From Papiliotrema nemorosa (taxonomy: Eukaryota; Basidiomycota; Tremellomycetes; Tremellales; Rhynchogastremaceae): a stretch of DNA of 64,000 nt. The notes beneath the pieces are model-generated. The model did not search any database. It had not been told where the DNA came from and was given only the letters and a program-made list of their open reading frames with translations. Where the stretch lies: the NCBI GenBank assembly GCA_032158125.1, contig JASKOT010000013.1, positions 186,001-250,000 of the forward strand, written 5' to 3'. How positions within the stretch are numbered: the first letter of the stretch is position 1; each line of letters begins with the position of its first letter. Positions 57,365-64,000 of this stretch are shown piece after piece. A program made the translations under genes and the position numbers.

Positions 57365-57667
57365 TCTGAGTGATGTGTAGAAGAACAAGGTGTGAGGTGG
57401 GCTGTTGACAAAGGGGGAATACGATGAGTTGAAGAAAAGAGAGCTGTGCTGGTCAACTGGAACACAAAGAAAAGCGCGTCGAGGCTCCCGGGGTAGGATC
57501 TCGGAAGAATTGGGTGGCAAAAGTCAAGGGGTGACTGCGGAGTCTCCATAGCACAAATAGGCACCCGACATCCCCGTGCTCTTGCGCCTATTCCATGCCT
57601 CGTGGCTGGGAAGCCACCATCAATAGAAATCAATCCCTCCTCACCACCTATCAATTACCCATACACT
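57365..57667. promoter_or_regulatory. Divergent promoter, GPI protein and NTF2
   Basis: About 300 bases shared by two divergent genes; no clear TATA box. Confidence 0.4.
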
Positions 57668-58334
57668 ATGGCCGACTTCAACGCTATCGCAAAGCAGTTC
57701 ACCGGTGAGTATGCAACCACTCATTTCGTAGACGTTGCTCTGGAGGCATTTCAGTACCGAGTAAGACATGAGCTGACATGTAGACTTCTACTATCAGACC
57801 TTTGACGGTCCCCGAGACCAATTGAGCAATCTCTACGCAAGTTCAGCCTCAGTGCGGAGCGGGCTGTAGTCTGACGATCTAGAGAGATAGCTCCATGCTG
57901 ACATGGGAGAATACGCCGATGTTGGGTACAGCCGCCATCATGGAGAAGCTCAAGGTATGTCAATGTCCAGTCTTCACTGCTTTGCTTATTCTCCCACTCT
58001 CAACTGCCCGCTTTAGTGCTAATAACCAGGGTCTTCCATTCGAGAAGGTCGTCCACAAGGTGACTACTCTCGACGCTCAGCCTGCCGGACCCGCGGCTGG
58101 TAGCATCTTGGTGATGGTCACTGGTCAGCTGGTCGTTGACGACGGATCGAACATTCTCCCATACACTCAAATGTTCCACGTAAGTTGCGCCCGGGCAATC
58201 AGAGACGAATCAATGCTCATGATGCAGCTCGCACCGGAAGGAGGTAGCTTCTTCGTACAGAACGACGTTTTCCGACTGTGAGTTCCCTGAAGATGTGTTG
58301 TGATGGAGCTGATCGGTATAGGGTCTACGGATAG
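57668..58334 (+). CDS. NTF2: Nuclear transport factor 2
   Basis: Carries RanGDP into the nucleus through the pore. Five short exons starting MADFNAIAKQFT, then DFYYQTFDGPRDQLSNLY, SSMLTWENTPMLGTAAIMEK, GLPFEKVVHKVTTLDAQPAG, SILVMVTGQLVVDD, LPYTQMFH, and GGSFFVQNDVFRLVYG at the end. These follow NTF2 along its full length of about 125 residues. The final intron is about 44 nt, and the last codons come from a tiny exon. Confidence 0.95.
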
Positions 58335-58499
58335 ATGCTATCTCTTGTCTTCTATCCTTTTTGGTATCTGTCTCTGTGGTCACGTAAACATACGCGACCC
58401 AAGAGCGTTATTCGTCGTGCATAATATCTCCAAACACGGTCAAGGTCCGTCCGCAATCTGATTTATGCCCAAGTCTATATACGTTGGTGCCCATCAAGT

Positions 58500-59182
58500 C
58501 TACTCGTCGTGTCGACCGGCCAACCTGTCTTCCCTCCACGTCTCCGCCCATTGAACTATCCTGCCGACGTTCTCCGTCACTTCTTTGTCGCTCTCTCCAT
58601 CAGATTTCAATTCGACGATGATATTCTCATCGTATGATTCCCTTGTTTCCGTCAGACAGGTCATCATGATTTCCGCGGTTATATTCTCTTCCAGCTTTTT
58701 CTCCGGATAATTCCTGCGACATGAGTTTCACAACATGGTGTTTGGCCCACTTACCGTTCCGTGAGACGTTCGTGCAGAACACTATTTGAGCAGGTGAGGA
58801 CTACCGCCAGATCGACCCATCGTTCCGGGAACAAACTAGGATCATGATGATCAAGTATGAATCCTTCCAATCAACCTCCCTCTTCCACCTAAAACCATCT
58901 TCTAGGCAACTCACCGGTTGTTGCAGGCGCATCAGGCGGGTTGACGACTTCTTCCAGGTAATCCAACAATCTGTCCTCATCTACTGTATAAGACTGCCAA
59001 GTCTCGTCCCATCCTTCGTGAAAGCCTTTCTCTTTGACTATGTCTCCAATGTTCAAGTGTACCATGGGTGTACTGCTTTCTGCTAAATCTGAAGCGAGCA
59101 GAGTCGAGTGAAGAGTCTTGCCTGTTCCAGGTGTACCGGTGACGAGGATGACGGGGAACTGTCGAGTGTGGTGCGTTGTCAT
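58500..59182 (-). CDS. Adenylate kinase isoenzyme 6 / Fap7 ribosome-assembly ATPase
   Basis: Nuclear NMP kinase and ATPase needed for late 18S rRNA cleavage. It starts MTTHHTRQFPVILVTGTPGTGKTLHS with the P-loop GTPGTGK. LNIGDIVKEKGFHEGWDETW and TVDEDRLLDYLEEVV follow, then GGFILDHHDPSLFPERW and the lid with VVLTCSNSVLHERLTERNYP. The end reads EENITAEIMM, ETRESYDENIIVELKS, and GRHDE. An in-frame upstream ATG at 59227 would add 15 residues but family members begin near the chosen one. Divergent from the demethylase gene. Confidence 0.92.
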
Positions 59183-59724
59183 GATGAGGTTATTGAGGAG
59201 TTTCTGTACGCTCAATGAACTATGCAATGCAAGAGAGTGTCGTTGCGAGATGCTATATCGCTCAGAGGTGCTTGCGATGAACTTTTGCTCGTAAATGTCT
59301 ATGGGCCGTGCCTGAATCGAATACCCCCCTGGGGGTGGGTGGCAAATCTCAACGGGACCAGAAGGTTGCCAGTGCGAGCACTCCCCTTCATCGACTCCCT
59401 TCCCACTTTAGTGGGTTATGCATCGACACCTCGACAGTACTATCCTCTCTAGATAGTATCGCAACACCCAGAGTACAGTCAATTCCCGAAAATTGTGATC
59501 AGCGCGAAAGCAGGTTCGAAAAATATCGCATCGCCCCCCTCGAGTCCGGCCTCGTTGTCGTCTGATCGTCCACCCATCACCCATCACACATCACTTGTTC
59601 GTCGTCAAATATCCTTCCTTAACAATCGCTTCCAAGTCCTGAGCGATAGGTTATGCTTCGTCTGCCCCTGCAGAATCACTCAGCGTAACCTAGAGCATAC
59701 CTCAGTAGCCGACCTGTCTGCATC
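59183..59724. promoter_or_regulatory. Divergent promoter, AK6 and the demethylase-folate gene
   Basis: About 540 bases. The right-hand half is open in another frame (from 59495) but reads as low-quality peptide, so it is treated as promoter and leader. Confidence 0.4.
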
Positions 59725-62700
59725 ATGTCGGCCGACTTCGCAGCTGCACCGAGTGCAGCTGAGAGTACAATTACCGCTTTACCCACCGATCGCATCCCTC
59801 ATGATAGATTTCTGGCTGGAAATCCATCACTGCCTCAGGAAGTCTCGGCAGTCGACGCCAGCAGTCTTCCCTCGACCTCGACACCGTCATCGAACACCTT
59901 ACCTCCACCCGAATCTCCCTCAAGGAGGAGCACAAGGAGGACTGAAATACCGAAGCCCCAATTTCCCTCTCAGCCGGAATATCTTCAACCTTCGGAATTG
60001 TAAGGTCCTGTATTTGATACGTGTTCTTCCGCTGATATCAAGTTACCCATTGAGCAACCATTCAAATACTGTACCTCCTCCACCTCCACTCCCCGGTCAA
60101 TTCCTCTCTCCAGAAAATGACAAACTCGCTACCCGAGGCATTCCCATATTCCGACCTACAATTGAGGAGTTCACCGACTTCGAATCGTATGTAACGAGGA
60201 CTGTACCATGGGGACAATATTCCGGTATTGTCAAGATCATCCCTCCTACAGATTGGACAAATACCCTTCCTCCCATCCCGGCCTCCTCCCTCGCCAATGT
60301 GAAGATCAAGAGTCCAATTCAACAAAACATGCTAGGACAAGCGGGACTGTTCAGACAGACAAACGTGGAGAAGATGAAGAATCGACCATTGAGCATTAAA
60401 GAATGGTTTGATAAGTGTAATAATCCGAAATTCGCTGGTCCGGGACCTAAAGATGTGGATGTTACGCTGGATAGGGATAGTGCGGCTGCCAAACAGAAGA
60501 GAGCGGAAGAAGAGGCAGAACGTAAGAGGAAAAAGATGGAGATGAGAGAGAAGCGTCAGGCTGCAGCTGCAAGGAGGGAATCCAGGAGGACAGCCAGTCA
60601 GGCCGAGGCGAAGATTGAAGAATCGGTCAACGGGGAGGCGGAGGAGGAGATCCACGAAGAGGACCAAAAGATGGAGGAGGTGGCCACGAAGGCGGGACAG
60701 GTGGCTTCGGCAGAAGCTACAACTCAAGAGCCCGAGGCTACAGATGTTCCACCCCTGGATCCCTCTTCCCGACACTCCCCTCAAAGCTCACCTGATCCTC
60801 TTGCCAAAACGCCCGAGTCCACCTCATCTGTCGACCCCACACTGGAATGGTACCAGAATCTTGATCTTGCTTCCGCTTGGTTGCCTAAGGGCACATCGAC
60901 ATCCGACTACACCCCGGAAGCTTGCGCGCATCTGGAGAGGAAATTTTGGAAAACCCTAGGATTGGGCGAACCAGGATGGTACGGTGCGGATCTTCAAGGC
61001 ACTCTCTTCCCCGATCCTGAAACCCCATGGAATGTTGCGCATCTGCCAAACCTGCTCAATCGTTTGGGTCGGGAGTTGCCGGGTGTGAATAGGCCTTATC
61101 TGTACTTTGGCATGTGGAGGGCCGCCTTTGCATGGCACGTCGAAGATGTGAGTAGCTGTGCAGGTGAAGGTCTTGAGTTGACGCACCAGATGGATCTCTT
61201 CTCAATCAACTACATCCACTTTGGCGCTCCAAAGTTCTGGTATGCTATTCCACAGGGCCAAGCCGAACAGTTTGAGCGTACAATCACCAGTGAATTAAGA
61301 TCGGTGCTGTGTTGTCCGTGACAAGCTGAAATGTCAGGTTACTTCCCACGAGAAGCGGGTCAATGTGATCAGTTCCTCCGACACAAAGCATACGTCATGT
61401 CGCCTACTCGACTCGCCAAAGATGGAATACACGTCAATATGCTGGTGCACAATCAAGGGGAGTTTGTCATCACCTTTCCTCGAGGCTATCATGCCGGATG
61501 GAACATGGGATTCAACTGTGCAGAAAGCGTAAATTTTGCCTTGGATAGTTGGGTCGAGCTGGGTCGAAGGGCAAAAGTTTGCAAATGTGTCAGCCATAGG
61601 TCAGTCGTTGCAGACCGTACTGCATTGATCCGCTGACAGCTAGTGTGCGGATCGACATGGACGAGTTGATGAGCGACAAGGAGAAGGCAGCGCAGGAGGC
61701 CAAGATGAAGACAGAGCAAGATCTTGTCGCTGCCATTCAAGCGGAGAAGTCGCGCAAGAGGAATATGGCTACCTCTAATCGACCACACAAGAGAGCAAAG
61801 CATGACTCGTCGACGATCCATAATGAGTCTCACACATCGGAGAACGGGGATGACGGCGGCCAGATGGGACCCCCTCAGTCTCTTCCTTCAGCTGTATCGG
61901 GCCTGGAAAAGAAACGCAAGACTCTCTCGCTCGACGATGCGCCACGAAAGCCCAGTATCGTTAGCATACCATCGACTTTCCCTTGTATACTGTGCCCACA
62001 TCAGTCGATGGACGATCTCTTACCGGTATACCAGCCGGCCGATAACGTCAAGGCCATGTGTAAATCGCATGATGGGGTGGTACGAGCGCATGTCATCTGC
62101 GCCAACTCAGTTCCGGAAGTGTGGATCGATCAGGTGGATGTTGAGGGCAGGAGCGAAACTGTGGTAATGAATGTGAACGGGATTGCTAAAGCGAGGTGGT
62201 CTCTGGTGAGCTCTTAGGAATATAGTTTGGACACCAGCTGATCCTCAGAAATGCCAGAGCTGCGATGACAAGAAGCTAGCTGCGATGGGTGCAAAGGCTC
62301 AGTGTGTCAATGTAAGCAGACCCTACAACGGATTTTTCGAGTCTGATTTCTAGGGCAAATGTCCTCGTGCATTCCACGTCACTTGTGCAAGAGACGATGA
62401 GCAGGTGGTGTACCGATTACTTGAGGTGGAGGAGACGGTTCCAGGCGAAAATGGTGGTGAACCTACCCAACAGATGGTCATGAAGACCGATTTGTTATGT
62501 CCAAACCACAATCCTGTAAGCTGCCCCTACTTCTAAAGGTGAAGCTCACAAGACAGGATGTAAAAGAGGCCAAAAAGCTTCAGGCACTCAACCAGCTCAA
62601 GAATCGGGTTTTATCCATACTTCCCGGACAATCAGTCAAGATCAAACTCAATCGAGGCTCTTTCGAGGTCAAGATGGTCCGTGTCATCGAGGAGGAACAG

Positions 62701-64000
62701 AAGGCAGAAGTGCAACACGAGAATGGACAGATTGTGCTCGTGAAATGGTCAGAATTCGATTTCAAACCTGTCGTTGCGCCCAAAGTAGTGGAAAACGAAT
62801 ATGGTAAGTCGGCTGGCGTATTTTCATAATGAGGCTGATGGTTAGCTCGGGAGTACATGTACTCACGAAATGCTGACGGCAAAGCCGTCCCGGTTGTGCC
62901 CACGCCAACGACTGCGGCGAGCGAGAGTTCACGTCCTGCGCCGCAACCTAAACCGAAGGCGCCTAAACCTAGACCAGCTGCCAGTACAGGGAAGCCCAAG
63001 GTGGTCAACACGCAGCATCTCTCTGTCAATCAAATGCTCAATCATCCTTCCCAGGCTCGGCAAATACCTTCCAAGGTGGTGGTCTGTGACTCCGGGTACC
63101 AGTATCCCAAACACCCATCTGGTCCCTTCCAATCGGCATCCCGTTCCAATCACCGATCTCAGCATCTGATCGATTATCAAAACGGTCATCATGGGAACTA
63201 CGAGGCGCAGTACGCGTATCCTCCGGCAAATTACGGTTACGCGTATCAAACCCCTCAGCCTTACTACGCAGACCAAGGTCATGTTGCTTATGCGACTCCT
63301 CATCAGCACTATCCTACCTCAGAATACCCACCCAAGACCTCATATCAGCCGTCTGTCCTCCAACCGGTTCCCGCACAGTATCATATGCCGGGATCCTATG
63401 TTGGAGGGTATCACCAATCTATGCCGCCGGCAGGTCCGCACGTGAACGGTTACTCGGGCCTTCCACCACCCCTGGCTATGCCTCAGCCCGTTCATCGAGC
63501 CCCGGGTCAATCGCATGAATTACCCTCCCAGCAACCACCCTTAGCTGGACACGTCTCCCATCGTCCTTCACCGGTTACCTCCGTCTTGCTGCCACCGGTA
63601 TCAAATAGCGCGCTGGAGGCTCCCTCGACAAATGGTGTGGGCAAGATCGATCTTGGCTTGGGCCGTATGGAACGATTAATGGCATCTCTTGCACCTCTTC
63701 GCGTGCCTGCCATACACTTGGCAGGAACCAATGGGAAAGGTAGCGTCTCTGCGATGCTCGAAGCTGCGTTGTTAGCCTCTGGCATACGAGTCGGTCGCTA
63801 CAACTCGCCTCACCTTGTCGAACCACGAGATGCTATATCGCTTGATGGACTCCCGCCTCATCCACAAGATTATCAAACCGCCATGCAAAGGATCAAAACG
63901 ATCTCCGTTCAACAGAGTATCGAGGCGACGACATTTGAGATCGCTACTGCAGCTGCGTTCGACTTGATCAACGCGTATAATCCCGATATAATGATCATCG
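59725..64000 (+). CDS. KDM4-type histone demethylase fused in frame to dihydrofolate synthase (3' partial)
   Basis: Starts MSADFAAAPSAAESTIT. After a 43-nt intron (about 60001-60043) comes JmjN (GIPIFRPTIEEFTDFESYV), a charged insert, then JmjC: FAWHVED and, after the next intron, MDLFSINYIHFGAPKFWY, holding iron ligands His and Glu and the oxoglutarate Lys; the third ligand is in PRGYHAGWNMGF. An extended PHD (CILCPHQSMDD, AHVICANSVPEVW, CPRAFHVTCARD) and a Tudor-like strand set (GQSVKIKLNRGSFEV) follow. The last exon, open from about 62847 to the window edge, has a Pro/Gln/Tyr-rich linker and then, near residue 1190, KIDLGLGRMERL, HLAGTNGKGSVSAML (P-loop), YNSPHLVEPRDAI and TTFEIATAAAFDL, a Fol3-like dihydrofolate synthase. 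No stop separates the parts. Demethylation at H3K9/K36 is expected from the family. Confidence 0.82.
63637..64000 (+). other. Dihydrofolate synthase / folylpolyglutamate synthase domain (partial)
   Basis: Mur-ligase-fold domain that joins glutamate to dihydropteroate. The P-loop GTNGKGS is at 63724-63744, followed by SPHLVEPRDAISLDG and ATTFEIATAAAFDL; the edge cuts it after about 120 residues, before the ADP-forming catalytic centre and GLGGRxDATN region. It lies in the frame of the demethylase exon. Possible internal starts in frame (63421, 63478) would allow a separate protein. Confidence 0.85.

Noticed and set aside
59495..59724. Upstream extension of the frame used by the demethylase second exon
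   Set aside because: The peptide is low quality; the ATG at 59725 in another frame plus a 43-nt intron gives a sensible start.

Overview
The window is nuclear DNA of a fungus, most likely a tremellomycete basidiomycete related to Cryptococcus or Kwoniella. The reasons are dense genes on both strands, nearly all split by many introns of about 33-75 nt with GTRAGT-like donors and short CAG/TAG acceptors, a CAP10/GT90 capsule-type glycosyltransferase, and the overall gene repertoire. The species call is inference. I found no rRNA, tRNA, CRISPR array or intact transposon.

Layout. 0.3-4.5 kb: three tandem minus-strand copies of an unrecognised protein family, the third with an apparent frameshift in a CT repeat. 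4.8-9.2 kb: a secreted sulfatase divergent from a drug/amino-acid type MFS transporter. 9.8-12.3 kb: a large-subunit catalase. 13-16 kb: a multi-finger CCCH protein. 16.5-17.3 kb: a small secreted two-LysM protein. 18.3-24.7 kb: two mitochondrial catabolic enzymes in tandem, a DHTKD1-like 2-oxoadipate dehydrogenase E1 and the beta subunit of methylcrotonoyl-CoA carboxylase. 25-26.5 kb and 37.9-39.5 kb: two paralogues joining an AN1-like zinc finger to an APH-type kinase fold with degraded catalytic motifs. 26.8-29.7 kb: a metallo-beta-lactamase-fold hydrolase divergent from a small membrane protein. 30.2-34.8 kb: an intron-poor island holding a CHAT (caspase-like) protein and a 591-residue alpha/beta hydrolase on the same strand. 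35-44 kb: an SDR of the sorbose/mannitol type, an acidic protein, a nitronate monooxygenase and the GT90 enzyme. 44.4-59.2 kb: mostly housekeeping genes (COP9 signalosome subunit 3, a Zn2Cys6 regulator, an FMP42-like transporter, DNA polymerase delta small subunit, a GPI-anchored wall protein, NTF2, AK6/Fap7). 59.7 kb to the edge: a KDM4-type histone demethylase whose reading frame runs without a stop into a dihydrofolate synthase domain.

Two items stand out. The first is the JmjN-JmjC-ePHD-Tudor demethylase continuing in frame into a folate-synthesis enzyme. Demethylation releases formaldehyde and folate captures one-carbon units, so the two halves have a possible functional link (inference). 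The second is the CHAT protease plus alpha/beta hydrolase pair. Both are essentially intronless in an intron-rich genome, which suggests acquisition from bacteria and a possible defence or cell-death module (inference). Splice junctions were read by eye, so internal exon borders are approximate unless stated.
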